64,000 nt of DNA from [Flexibacter] sp. ATCC 35103 (GTDB lineage Bacteria; Bacteroidota; Bacteroidia; Flavobacteriales; Flavobacteriaceae): the NCBI RefSeq assembly GCF_001975985.1, contig NZ_MTQF01000004.1, positions 403,838-467,837 on the forward strand. Direction: 5' to 3'. Below the pieces are notes generated by a model. The model was not told where the DNA came from, ran no database searches, and worked only from the letters and a program-made list of their open reading frames with translations. This document shows, one piece after another, positions 19,147 through 28,367 of this stretch (its first letter is position 1; the number at the start of each line of letters is the position of its first letter). A program made the position numbers and the translations under genes.

Positions 19147-20349
19147 ATGAAAATGATTTTCCTTAAAAAAACAAAGATACCACAAATACTTTTCTCAATA
19201 CTAGTTTTGAGCTCTTGTGGTAATGACAAAAAGACTCAAACAAATACAACTCCTGAAGTCGAAGATACTTTACCTAAAATGAAACCATTAGGTCCGGAAA
19301 CTAAGATTTCGCAAGCTTATATAAATTCAGTAACTGGACGAATAAATCATTTTTATGTTAAAAACTGGCCTAACAATAGTATGAACGGAAGTTTTTTAGT
19401 GGCAAAAAACGGTCAGATTATTTTTGAAAGATATAATGGTTTTGCTAATAAAAATGAAGGAACTAAAATTACGGCAGAAACACCGGTGCAAATTGCCTCT
19501 GTAAGTAAAGTTTTGACTGCAACAGCAGTTTTAAAATTGGTAAATGCCGGTAAAATCGATTTAGATCAAAAAGTAAATACAATCCTGAAAACATTTCCAT
19601 ATGAAGATTGTACGATCAGAATGCTTTTAAGCCATCGCAGCGGAATGCGTAATTACGCTTATTTTACAGATCACGATAAAACTGTTTGGGACAGACACAA
19701 TCAACTTACCAATAAGGATATCCTAGATATTTTAGCAACAAAAGATGTTGGGTTAGAATCAAGAACCGGAACACGTTTTAGTTATTGCAATACAAATTAT
19801 GCAATGCTTGCTCTTATTATTGAAAAAATAACAGGATTGACTTATAAAGAAGCTATGTCTCAAATGATTTTTAAACCTTTGGGAATGACACATACTTATG
19901 TTTTTGATGATGATAAAGACAGAAAAAAGATTGTTCCATCTTATAAAGGAAATGGTGTAGAAATTGGTTTTGATTATCTGGATAATGTTTACGGAGATAA
20001 AAATGTTTTTTCTACAGTACGAGATCTTTTAAAATTTGACAGAGCGAGAAATGCCCCGGGATTTTTAAAGCCTGAACTTTTAAAACAAGTTTATGCAGGT
20101 TACAGCAACGAACGCAAAGGAACAAAAAATTACGGTCTTGGTATTCGAATGATCAATTGGGATTCAGGACAAAACTATTACTTTCATAACGGTTGGTGGC
20201 ATGGTAATACCTCATCGTATATTCCGTTGATGAAAGAGCATGTTACTATTATTGCATTATCAAATAAAATGACCAGAAACACTTATGCGGTTCGTAAACT
20301 GGCTCCTATTTTTGGTGATTATCCATTTAAATTTAAGGATGAAGAATAA
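19147..20349 (+). CDS. Lipoprotein serine hydrolase, beta-lactamase class C / esterase family
   Basis: 400 residues. Signal peptide with lipobox LSSCGND, so a lipid-anchored periplasmic or outer-membrane protein. The catalytic SxxK is S118-V-S-K121 in VQIASVSKVLTATAV; the second motif is YCN in FSYCNTNYAML; HNGWWHGNTS provides the third (H/K-T-G-like) motif. It probably acts as a peptidase, transesterase or esterase; resistance to beta-lactams should not be assumed. TATATTTG at 19126-19133 is a likely -7 element. Confidence 0.8.
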   Translation: MKMIFLKKTKIPQILFSILVLSSCGNDKKTQTNTTPEVEDTLPKMKPLGPETKISQAYINSVTGRINHFYVKNWPNNSMNGSFLVAKNGQIIFERYNGFANKNEGTKITAETPVQIASVSKVLTATAVLKLVNAGKIDLDQKVNTILKTFPYEDCTIRMLLSHRSGMRNYAYFTDHDKTVWDRHNQLTNKDILDILATKDVGLESRTGTRFSYCNTNYAMLALIIEKITGLTYKEAMSQMIFKPLGMTHTYVFDDDKDRKKIVPSYKGNGVEIGFDYLDNVYGDKNVFSTVRDLLKFDRARNAPGFLKPELLKQVYAGYSNERKGTKNYGLGIRMINWDSGQNYYFHNGWWHGNTSSYIPLMKEHVTIIALSNKMTRNTYAVRKLAPIFGDYPFKFKDEE

Positions 20350-20395
20350 TATTATTTTTCTGCAAAATTTATTACAAACCTAACTTCAAATAGTA

Positions 20396-20403
20396 TAAAT
20401 TTG
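20396..20403 (+). promoter_or_regulatory. -7 promoter element of ssrA
   Basis: TAAATTTG 21 bases before the expected 5' end of the tmRNA. Confidence 0.6.
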
Positions 20404-20416
20404 CAAACTCATTTTT

Positions 20417-20810
20417 GGGGTCGACTGGTTTTGACAGCAAGTCGAATTGAAAAGTAAGCACGTCGAGCATTGAGACCTTGCTCGTAAATATAAGATCTTA
20501 CAATTTTACACGGCGAAAATAACTACGCTTTAGCTGCATAATCCGAATTATAGTAAGATTAAGCCACGTCCCTATCAGATAGGGAAGCTGGATTCTCCTT
20601 GAAAGCCTTGGTTTGTGGCGGTCAGTACAGGGGAACCGTAAAAATAGACCTAGATTTCCATGAGCTTCGGGTGGATATCGAAATTAAGAAGATAAGTGTT
20701 GAGTGGTTGTTCCTGACCTAGCTTAACATCGAAAATCCAATCAGGAAATAAACGCGTAGAAAGCTCTTTAGTTGCTTGTTTGGACCCGGGTTCGATTCCC
20801 GGCGACTCCA
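20417..20810 (+). ncRNA. ssrA: Transfer-messenger RNA (tmRNA)
   Basis: The 5' end GGGGTCGACTGG and the 3' end TTCGATTCCCGGCGACTCC form the tRNA-like half with acceptor pairing GGGGTCG / CGACTCC and a T-arm (GGGTTCGATTCCC). The tag reading frame at 20512-20541 encodes GENNYALAA followed by TAA, the typical Bacteroidetes tag. The CCA end is only partly encoded. It rescues stalled ribosomes with SmpB. It forms the left boundary of the phage-tail locus, and ssrA 3' ends are common integration sites. Confidence 0.97.
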
Positions 20811-20818
20811 CAAAAAAA

Positions 20819-20858
20819 AATCGCATTTACCTATAATAATGGTAATTGCGATTTTTTA
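20819..20858 (+). terminator. Terminator after ssrA
   Basis: Stem AATCGCATTTACC / GGTAATTGCGATT (one unpaired position in each arm) followed by TTTT. Confidence 0.8.
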
Positions 20859-20901
20859 TTTTACATTTTAGCCTACATTATGCCGACAACATTTTTTTTA
20901 A

Positions 20902-23871
20902 CTACTTAATATTGTACGGCAATTCAAAAGTAAAATAAAACCTTTGTATAATAGTGGATAATCTTTGCTCTTCAATTCCATTGTCGTTACGTTTTATATT
21001 TCCAACATTTAAATGAAGTACCAATGATTCTCTTGATGTCTCATTATAAATGTAACCTTCTAACTTCCCTTTGTTTATACGTACTAAAGCAAATGCTCCG
21101 CCGATAAAAATTTGTGCAAGGTTAGAATCGAAATGTTTATCAAGACTTTCGATAGCATACGTAAGCGTTGGACTAAATTCTAAACTAATTAATAATTCTT
21201 TACTATTAGGTTTATTAACAAAGTCGTAATTCGTTTGTCTTAATAACTTTAAAGTTTCTTCCATGATTTCCTGGATCATTCGGTCTTGTAAGATAGCCTG
21301 AGCAAATTTATGTTGATAAAAATCGAAATTACGCTCCTTTGGTCCTGTACCTGTTGCAAATTCATAAAGCAAAATAGCTACTGAGGCTTCGTAACTTTTT
21401 CTAAACAATGCTTGTTTTTCGTTTTCATGATCCAGTCTTCTAACTCCTGGATAAATTCGGTTTGCAGTTTTAGCCAATACGTTTCCAGCTATTTCATTAG
21501 GTAAATCACTAATTTCCTGCTTAATTTTTTCACGTATTTTTATTCTTTTTTCTTTTATTTTTTCTGCTATCTTTTCCTCTATTTTTTTTCTTATATCATT
21601 AATTTCTTTTATTTCATTATATAAATTTTTAATTAAATCAACATATGTTTCACTATAATGATCACTTAATTTCGTTCTTTCAAATTCTTCCCTAATTTCA
21701 TCATAAAGATCTGTTAGGTCTGTTGTTACTTCTTCACCAATATCTATTAATGAATATATTACTTCTTCAATTGCAGAAATTCCAGTATTCAAAACAAGTA
21801 TAACAACCTCATCTAAATTTGACAATACATAGATTACTTTTTCATTAAGTTTACCTTTTATTCTTGATAAACGCTCAAGTAACTTGTATTCTTTTAAATG
21901 TTTTGACTCTTCTTTTATTGCCTTTTTTGGATCAATCTTAAAATGCACAAACGTTTCAACTTTATATTTTCCAGGATCTTTCAGGATTTTATCAATATTA
22001 TCCACTTTAAAAGTATCGCTCAGTTTTAAATAATACAATTCTTTTACCATCAATTGCCCAAGCTTTACCCTATCATCATATTTTGCAAAATTGAAAGTTA
22101 TCTTTTTGTTTGTGGTAAAATGTTTTTCCATAATATCTTCTGTGATATCAGGAGCCATCCAAAGTGTAAAATTCTCATTAATCTGCTTAATAATAGCGTC
22201 TAATTCCTTATTTCCAGTAGTTTCTGAAACCTCATCTAATGATTTTTTCAGAAAACTATTGTTTAAATCATTAAAAGATGAATTTATATAATCCTGAACT
22301 AGAGTTTGTTCAAATTCTACCAATTTAAAATCTAATTCTTTCTGAGATAAATTTTTAAAACTTTGTTTATTTCCTTTGGCATCTATAAATTCTCCATTCA
22401 AACTTCCTTTACCTTCTAAAAGTAGTTTGACATTATTCATATTATCAGCAAACAAATATTTGTTTCCTCCTTTTAAGAAATCATCAGTTTCATCAGATAA
22501 GAACCAGAGATTTACAGGCATTTCTGGTGCTCCTAATGCCATTTCACCATCCATGGCAGTTCTAATAGACCCCATTGTTACTCTTGCTGCAGCATCAAAC
22601 CATTCAGATATTATACCTTTAGTTTTTAAATAAGCATCAACGAATTGATAATACGCGTGACGCTGCGCAATTGTATGATATAAATAATGCTGACCATTAA
22701 GGGTATTATACAAGGATGCATCCCAAAAAGTAGATCCTTCTTTGGTTGGATTATCAATTCTGTCGTAGTCATACCATTCACCGGTTTTTAATGCGGGATA
22801 ATTCCAAAATATATCACTTTCTATTTCACCTATACCATATTTAATCTCTACCTCATCTAACAATGTTCCTGACCAAATAAAATACATGTCTTCTAACCCA
22901 ATGTTAGGGTACATTTTTTGAGGACTTAAGTTTGGATATATTACTTTTTGGGTCTGAATAGTTATTTTGCCAGGCAAATTAGGGAAAACTGATTTTAATA
23001 ATAAGAATAATTCGTCATGTTCTGAAAATAGCTTTTGGACATTTATATCAGGATTTTTAATTTCTTTAATCATCCTTTTATAATATATTCTCAAATTTTC
23101 ATTTGTTTCTTCCTTTGATAACTGCAATAATTTCAGAATCATTAATTCGCTTGTCTCTCCCCAATTTATATTATTAATTGCAGGCTCTTCAATTGTAGCG
23201 AGACGCCATTTTTGCAATCCAAAATACATTTTTGTAAAAAGTTCATGATCCTTTTTACCATTAAAATCCTGAACAGTGGCTCCTTTTTTAAAAGCCATAG
23301 TAATCTGTCTCCAATATGCTATTTCTTCAGTATTTTTTATTGCAATAGCAGCATCTAATTTCTTTTTGATTTCTGCTTTAATAGTTTCTAATGTAGGTTC
23401 ATTGCTCTTTGTTTGAGGTATTGTTAAGGTTTGATTTACAGCAACACCCGCATAGGTCTGCGTAGTAATACCGTTACTGAAGTTTAATGTATTATTTCCT
23501 GCTCCTGATATCAGAGGAGTAATGTTGCCTGATGAGGAAGAACTCATTGTTGTTATTCCAGTGTTATCAGCAACGCCTCCCCCGATTAGAGCGCTTGAAG
23601 TTGTTTCTCCAAAAACCGAAGAAGTATTGCTAACCGATGTTGCTGTTTTTTTGATAGTTTCAGCAGTGGTATTGGCAGCGCCTTCTTCGATTGCGGTAGT
23701 ATTTTTATTATTTTGCTCTTGCCATTCCTGCACTATATCTCTTTGCTGGCTCATTTCTTTGGAGACTTTGGCTAACTCTTTTATAATTGCATTGGTCAGT
23801 TCTTCTGAGCTTTTTAAATCAGCAGTATTTTTTATTGAAAGATTGAAATTGTGAATTGAATTTTTACTCAT
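20902..23871 (-). CDS. Large divergent protein of the tail locus, function unknown (cargo candidate)
   Basis: 989 residues from the ATG at 23871, preceded closely by a box-type promoter. Parts seen: a helical N-terminus (about 1-50, KELAKVSKEMSQQRDIVQEW); a Ser/Thr/Gly-rich linker (about 60-140); an aromatic-rich globular region (about 310-500, e.g. IFWNYPALKTGEWYDYDRID); and a charged coiled-coil region (about 700-800, EINDIRKKIEEKIAEKIKEK). A compact C-terminal domain follows. No transmembrane segment or known catalytic motif was recognised. It shares the promoter class of the tail genes but runs in the opposite direction, so it is co-expressed rather than part of the structural operons. 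It could be a cargo toxin or an unusual structural protein. Confidence 0.55.
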   Translation of the reverse strand: MSKNSIHNFNLSIKNTADLKSSEELTNAIIKELAKVSKEMSQQRDIVQEWQEQNNKNTTAIEEGAANTTAETIKKTATSVSNTSSVFGETTSSALIGGGVADNTGITTMSSSSSGNITPLISGAGNNTLNFSNGITTQTYAGVAVNQTLTIPQTKSNEPTLETIKAEIKKKLDAAIAIKNTEEIAYWRQITMAFKKGATVQDFNGKKDHELFTKMYFGLQKWRLATIEEPAINNINWGETSELMILKLLQLSKEETNENLRIYYKRMIKEIKNPDINVQKLFSEHDELFLLLKSVFPNLPGKITIQTQKVIYPNLSPQKMYPNIGLEDMYFIWSGTLLDEVEIKYGIGEIESDIFWNYPALKTGEWYDYDRIDNPTKEGSTFWDASLYNTLNGQHYLYHTIAQRHAYYQFVDAYLKTKGIISEWFDAAARVTMGSIRTAMDGEMALGAPEMPVNLWFLSDETDDFLKGGNKYLFADNMNNVKLLLEGKGSLNGEFIDAKGNKQSFKNLSQKELDFKLVEFEQTLVQDYINSSFNDLNNSFLKKSLDEVSETTGNKELDAIIKQINENFTLWMAPDITEDIMEKHFTTNKKITFNFAKYDDRVKLGQLMVKELYYLKLSDTFKVDNIDKILKDPGKYKVETFVHFKIDPKKAIKEESKHLKEYKLLERLSRIKGKLNEKVIYVLSNLDEVVILVLNTGISAIEEVIYSLIDIGEEVTTDLTDLYDEIREEFERTKLSDHYSETYVDLIKNLYNEIKEINDIRKKIEEKIAEKIKEKRIKIREKIKQEISDLPNEIAGNVLAKTANRIYPGVRRLDHENEKQALFRKSYEASVAILLYEFATGTGPKERNFDFYQHKFAQAILQDRMIQEIMEETLKLLRQTNYDFVNKPNSKELLISLEFSPTLTYAIESLDKHFDSNLAQIFIGGAFALVRINKGKLEGYIYNETSRESLVLHLNVGNIKRNDNGIEEQRLSTIIQRFYFTFELPYNIK

Positions 23872-23892
23872 CGCTAGGTGTTTTTCTGAGTG

Positions 23893-23954
23893 TAAAAGTA
23901 ATATCAATATTTAGGTTTTCTAAATTTTAAAACACTTGTATTCAGTAGTTTCAG
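23893..23954 (-). promoter_or_regulatory. Box promoter 1 (minus strand, for the 989-residue protein)
   Basis: On the minus strand CTGAAACTACTG occupies 23954-23943 and the -7-like TACTTTTA occupies 23900-23893. Box start to -7 start is 54 bp. The leader to the ATG is about 20 bases. It is back to back with box promoter 2. Confidence 0.7.
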
Positions 23955-23969
23955 CAGAAATACAACTTA

Positions 23970-24032
23970 CTGAAACTACCGAATTCACAAGGCTTTTTTT
24001 TGCAGTTTTTCTATTCTTCTGTTCTACTTTTA
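23970..24032 (+). promoter_or_regulatory. Box promoter 2 (fiber cluster)
   Basis: CTGAAACTACCG at 23970-23981 and TACTTTTA at 24025-24032; spacing 55 bp. With box promoter 1 it forms an inverted pair 15 bp apart. The transcript has a leader of roughly 240 bases before the first fiber gene, containing a possible 38-codon ORF. Confidence 0.7.
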
Positions 24033-24142
24033 CACCCTCAAAAAAGTAACATTTATGCAATTTTTATTTGCAAATTCTGCTGTTATTTTCTTAAAAACAA
24101 TCACCACATTATATATTAATCAAACTAAAAACGATAGCCATT

Positions 24143-24259
24143 ATGGATTATTTATTATCGAAAGGCAGGAGAAAAATGCCAAAAATTCCAGACAAGAATA
24201 AATGTCAATATTCTTTTGATCAACCATTGAAAAATGTTGGTTTTCAGCAAAATTTATAA
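24143..24259 (+). CDS. Possible 38-residue leader peptide
   Basis: An ATG-to-TAA frame encoding a basic peptide (MDYLLSKGRRKMPKIPDKNK at its start) lies in the leader of the fiber transcript, 24 bp before the first fiber gene. There is no recognised family; it may be translated or may be chance. Confidence 0.3.
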   Translation: MDYLLSKGRRKMPKIPDKNKCQYSFDQPLKNVGFQQNL

Positions 24260-24283
24260 TCTAATTAACTAAAAACAAGAAAT

Positions 24284-24913
24284 ATGGCCATACAAACATT
24301 AAGCACCATAAAAAACTGGTTTAGAACTGGTTTAAAACCAACACAGGCTCAATTTTGGGATACTTGGGATTCCTTTAGACATAAATACGAAAAAATTCCT
24401 GCAAAAGACATTGAAGGAATTGATGAATTATTAGCCGGAGATAAAATTATTCCGTCCGGACAGTTTTTAATTTTTAAGGTTAATCCAAATACAGCCAATG
24501 AATTAGAAGTTGGTGATAGCGTAATAGGATATTGTGAAGGTAATTTCCTTAACGAAGCAACTTATTACGGCGGAGATACGAGTTTGATGAGCAGTTTTAC
24601 TAAATCAAATAATAGTGTAGGAAAAATTATAACATTCGGTTATAACGATCCAAACTATGGTGACTTTATAATTTATGAGCTTAATGATGAAATATTGCAA
24701 AGGGATTATAGCTGTGGAACATATAATGGAGTTACACTTATGTCTAAAAGACCGGGACAATTCGAATTTTCAGCAGAATATTTTAGTGCTTCCTACCCAA
24801 AAACATCGGTACAATGGCTTGAATTAACTCCTGGCACTATTATTAAATTAAGAGATACTATTGGTGATTTTGACGATTCGAAAGAATTTATAATACCAAA
24901 CGTAGAAAAATAA
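24284..24913 (+). CDS. Short tail fiber 1 with conserved attachment N-terminus
   Basis: 209 residues. Residues 1-50 (TIKNWFRTGLKPTQAQFWDT and onward to HKYEKIP) are nearly identical to the N-termini of the proteins at 26657 and 28368, which marks a shared baseplate-docking module. The remainder (FLIFKVNPNTANELEVGDSV...) is a unique, beta-rich C-terminal domain. As in other phage tails, the constant end would bind the particle and the variable end a surface receptor. Function is inferred from this pattern and context. Confidence 0.6.
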   Translation: MAIQTLSTIKNWFRTGLKPTQAQFWDTWDSFRHKYEKIPAKDIEGIDELLAGDKIIPSGQFLIFKVNPNTANELEVGDSVIGYCEGNFLNEATYYGGDTSLMSSFTKSNNSVGKIITFGYNDPNYGDFIIYELNDEILQRDYSCGTYNGVTLMSKRPGQFEFSAEYFSASYPKTSVQWLELTPGTIIKLRDTIGDFDDSKEFIIPNVEK

Positions 24914-24937
24914 GCATAAACATTAAAACAAATCAAT

Positions 24938-26290
24938 ATGAAAAAAGCAATTATACTGTGCATGTTAATCATCTGGATGGTGGCTGATGCACAAAATCAG
25001 ATTACAACTAAACCACTACAACTTAACACAGTAAACAAAGGATTTGCCAGCGATAGTGTACTTGTATGGGGCAAAGATAAAATTGTGAAGTTTGTACCTA
25101 AAAGCAGTTTCAGAGCTGGCTCATCAACTCATATTACAGCTGGTTACAACATAACGATCAACGGATCTGGGGATATAAACAATCCATATATAATCAACTC
25201 CAGTTATCCAACAAATGGAGCAAGTTATTCTGATAATCCTTTTACGGCCTACTGTTTTATATATCCAGACAGAGGTTTTCAATATTATAAAAAAGAATCT
25301 CAAAGCAATGAAGGAAGATCTGCTCAGACAACTTATTCTGACTCAAGTATAAATTATTGGTTAGAAGGGAATGCTACATGGCCACAAAGTAATAATTCCC
25401 AATTAGAATTAAAATTTCCAAAACCTATTTCCGGTTACAATACTCACACCTTACCAATATCTGTTAATGGGAACTTTGCTGATTCAAGCGGTAACATTGA
25501 AATTTCAGAAGGTGGAGACCAAGTACCTAATTTAAGTCAAGTGCTAATATCAGGAAGCACAGATAGAACTGGGCAACTACTAAAATTTGAATCTCCAAAT
25601 ACAGGTTATATCGATAGTGCTTTTATGCTATATAATGGAATACATGTTTATGGAGCAAATAATGCTACACAAGTTTTCAATGATGGAATTAGTTTTAGCA
25701 ACGAAATTTCAGATAGTTTCATAACTAATGTAAGATTAAAAGGATCACCAACAAAAGACAACACTAAAACAAGTACCTATAGATTTCCCGATAAGGTAAA
25801 TGGAGAATACACCTTGGCTTCTACAGATGATTTAGGAACAATGGTTACTACAAATGGTACTGTTACCGGAACACAAACTTTTAAATTAGAAAGTAATGAT
25901 CATATAACTTCAACTTACATGAAGAATAATGAGATTGGATCACAGAGTTCATCCGGAAAAGTTTATTTAAGAAATAATGCTTTGTCTTTTTTATCAGGAG
26001 GTTCATGTATTCAATTATCAAAATCTTCAACGCAAAGATCAAGCACACAAATTTTTGTCACAATGCCTGATAATAACGGTCAATTGGCCTTAAGAGATGA
26101 GTTTGCCTATGACAGTTCTGCAACTACAGCAATATCAGCAACAAATTTAAATTCAGACTTTACAAATGTCCCAAATGGTTTTAAAGTTAGAACGCAAATT
26201 GTAGACCCTTCTGACACATCAAAATTTATCATGTATGAAAAGACCTCTACAGGATGGATAGAATACTCATTTAAAAAAGTAACTCCTTAA
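24938..26290 (+). CDS. Fiber-related protein with a signal-peptide-like N-terminus
   Basis: 450 residues. The N-terminus (KKAIILCMLIIWMVADA, then QNQ) looks like a cleavable secretion signal, which is odd for a particle assembled in the cytoplasm. Two internal segments repeat in the fiber at 26657: ISVNGNFADSSGNIEI and the FPDKVNGEYTLAS-type segment. The body is beta-rich and Asn/Ser/Gly-rich, typical of fibers. It lies 24 bp after fiber 1 in the same direction. It may be a secreted or surface adhesin built from fiber modules. Confidence 0.5.
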   Translation: MKKAIILCMLIIWMVADAQNQITTKPLQLNTVNKGFASDSVLVWGKDKIVKFVPKSSFRAGSSTHITAGYNITINGSGDINNPYIINSSYPTNGASYSDNPFTAYCFIYPDRGFQYYKKESQSNEGRSAQTTYSDSSINYWLEGNATWPQSNNSQLELKFPKPISGYNTHTLPISVNGNFADSSGNIEISEGGDQVPNLSQVLISGSTDRTGQLLKFESPNTGYIDSAFMLYNGIHVYGANNATQVFNDGISFSNEISDSFITNVRLKGSPTKDNTKTSTYRFPDKVNGEYTLASTDDLGTMVTTNGTVTGTQTFKLESNDHITSTYMKNNEIGSQSSSGKVYLRNNALSFLSGGSCIQLSKSSTQRSSTQIFVTMPDNNGQLALRDEFAYDSSATTAISATNLNSDFTNVPNGFKVRTQIVDPSDTSKFIMYEKTSTGWIEYSFKKVTP

Positions 26291-26300
26291 AAATCAAAAT

Positions 26301-26492
26301 ATGAACAAAACAAAAATTGCAGTAATCGTTAGTTTATTAATTGTCTTAACAGGATTTATAGACACGAAGTTCGATCTTTTGCAAGAAGCAGGTTTTTCAT
26401 TGATAACCATCAATAGAATCAAATTACTTGGGTTGTTTTTATCAGCTGCATTACCTGGCATTACACCTTTATTTTCGAAAGAAGAAAAGTAA
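26301..26492 (+). CDS. Small two-helix membrane protein, holin-like
   Basis: 63 residues with two hydrophobic helices (about 6-22 and 42-57) and a basic/acidic tail KEEK, ten bases after the previous gene. Size and topology fit small class II/III holins, but no family motif confirms it. Confidence 0.4.
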   Translation: MNKTKIAVIVSLLIVLTGFIDTKFDLLQEAGFSLITINRIKLLGLFLSAALPGITPLFSKEEK

Positions 26493-26561
26493 AAACTGAT
26501 TCTAAAAAGACTTAAAAATTTATTGAGATTTAAAAAAAACTCTTATCTCATTTAAACAAAT

Positions 26562-26610
26562 ATATCCAAGATTCTAAAGAGCCTAAATTTCCTAAGATCT
26601 TGGGTATATC
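26562..26610 (+). terminator. Hairpin between fiber genes
   Basis: Imperfect stem ATATATCCAAGAT / ATCTTGGGTATAT. A related hairpin with the same CCAAGAT start follows the last fiber at 30427-30478. Confidence 0.5.
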
Positions 26611-26656
26611 TTGAAAGGTTTCCCCAAAAAAAACAATACATAAATTAAATTAAAAA

Positions 26657-28279
26657 ATGGCAATACAAACATTAAACACGATAAAAAACTGGTTTAGAAC
26701 TAGTTCAAAACCAACACAAGCTCAATTTTGGGATACTTGGGATTCCTTCCGACATAAATATGACAAAGTTCCCGTAAAAGATATTGAGGGAATTGATGAA
26801 TTGCTTAAATCAAAAACAGAACAATCTGATTTTAAAACAATCAATGGTCAATCTTTAATAGGTTCCGGAGATATATCTGTAGGAGATGTGGGATCAGAAA
26901 ATTTAGATCAGGTATTAACAAATGGTAATAGATCATCTCAAGAAATATTTATTGGAGAAGAATCAATACAGCAAGTTCATGTAAAAGATTATGGAGTATA
27001 TATATCAACTAAAGACAAACAATGGGCTGAGTTTTCAAGCAATGGTTCATATCTGACTACTCAAAATGAAACAGAAGTTTTAACAGAATCTTCTTTTGGT
27101 ACTGAACAATTATATTTTTCTGTTAATGGCGGAACAAGACAAGCTTTTTTTGGTCATCTTAATGGTCTGTTCTTAAAGATGGGACAAGGAGGTTCTTTTA
27201 ATCTTAGATCTGACCTTCTTACTGAGGCGTTAACCGTAAATGTACCTAATACAGCAGGATACCAAACTATGCCGTTGTCTGTAAACGGAAACTTTGCAGA
27301 TGAAACTGGAAATATTGTAATTGAAGGTGTTGAGAGTTCACAAACATTAGATCAAGTATTAGAAAATGGCAATACTTCCGGCAAATCTGCCAATATAGGA
27401 GGCGTCTGGATAAATCCAACACCAGGAAACAATGTACTTTTAGGATCTGCCAATACCGGACAGGGTTTACCTAATAGCAATTACAATACAATAGTTGGTA
27501 TTGGAGCTGGAGCATATGCATCAGAAAATTATTATTCAAGTATGTTTGGAACTTATGCCGGACAATCAAGTTCAGGAATGAGTAATACATTTTTAGGATC
27601 TTTTTCTGGTAATCTTAATTCTGGATCAGGTGCAGTAGGTATAGGAATAAATGCAGGAAGAAGTAATACAAATAACAATGTTATAGTATTGTCCGGATTA
27701 AAATATGGAGATGGAGGTACTTTATTACCATCAAATGACCATCAATTTGTTATTGGATCTGTCGCTGACAAACCAATACGATTTAATACTAATGTAGAAA
27801 CTCCTTTAGATTTTAATTTTCCATCACGATCAGGGACATTAGCAACCACAGATGACATAGCAGCAAACCCCACATTACAGCAAGTCGTTACACAAAACCC
27901 AATAATTTCTAATGGTCAAAACATTATAAATGAGCTTGGAGCAGGAAGAACGGTTGTAGGTCCCGGAGTTATATCAATATATGAATCTGGTACATTTGAA
28001 AAACACAGTCACTACGGAAGCCGTCATATACAGTTCCTTGACGGAACTGGTAATCACGCAACAATATGGGGAGAAGGTGGTAACGGAACTTATTTTATGC
28101 CAAATAAAGCAAATGGTAACTATACTCTGGCAACTACCAAAGATATTAAAATAGGGACAAATGCTCCCAGCTCATCTACTGATACAGGAGAGCCAGGAGA
28201 AATTAGATTAGTAGCGGGCTATATATACTGGTGTACGGCACCTAATACATGGTTTAGATCTGAAGCCTCATCCTTTTAA
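26657..28279 (+). CDS. Tail fiber 2 with conserved attachment N-terminus
   Basis: 540 residues. Residues 1-50 match fiber 1 almost residue for residue (TIKNWFRTSSKPTQAQFWDT). The middle has head-fiber-like Gly/Asn repeats (GNTSGKSANIGGVW, IGAGAYASENYYSS, FLGSFSGNLNSGSG) as in trimeric adhesins. Two modules are shared with the protein at 24938 (LSVNGNFADETGNI and KANGNYTLATTKD). The last 40 residues (GEIRLVAGYIYWCTAPNTW) resemble the end of phage fibers. Receptor binding is inferred. Confidence 0.65.
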   Translation: MAIQTLNTIKNWFRTSSKPTQAQFWDTWDSFRHKYDKVPVKDIEGIDELLKSKTEQSDFKTINGQSLIGSGDISVGDVGSENLDQVLTNGNRSSQEIFIGEESIQQVHVKDYGVYISTKDKQWAEFSSNGSYLTTQNETEVLTESSFGTEQLYFSVNGGTRQAFFGHLNGLFLKMGQGGSFNLRSDLLTEALTVNVPNTAGYQTMPLSVNGNFADETGNIVIEGVESSQTLDQVLENGNTSGKSANIGGVWINPTPGNNVLLGSANTGQGLPNSNYNTIVGIGAGAYASENYYSSMFGTYAGQSSSGMSNTFLGSFSGNLNSGSGAVGIGINAGRSNTNNNVIVLSGLKYGDGGTLLPSNDHQFVIGSVADKPIRFNTNVETPLDFNFPSRSGTLATTDDIAANPTLQQVVTQNPIISNGQNIINELGAGRTVVGPGVISIYESGTFEKHSHYGSRHIQFLDGTGNHATIWGEGGNGTYFMPNKANGNYTLATTKDIKIGTNAPSSSTDTGEPGEIRLVAGYIYWCTAPNTWFRSEASSF

Positions 28280-28367
28280 AAACAATCCCAAAAACTGTAC
28301 TTTTTTAAAGAGTAATAATCTAAATTTTTCAAAATCTAAAATTCAATTACCTAGTAAATTCATTTAT

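Noticed and set aside
20788..20810. ssrA 3' end as an attachment site with a duplicated copy at the right end
   Set aside because: No second copy of the 3' end was seen near 49.3 kb and no integrase gene is present, so an att pair cannot be claimed.
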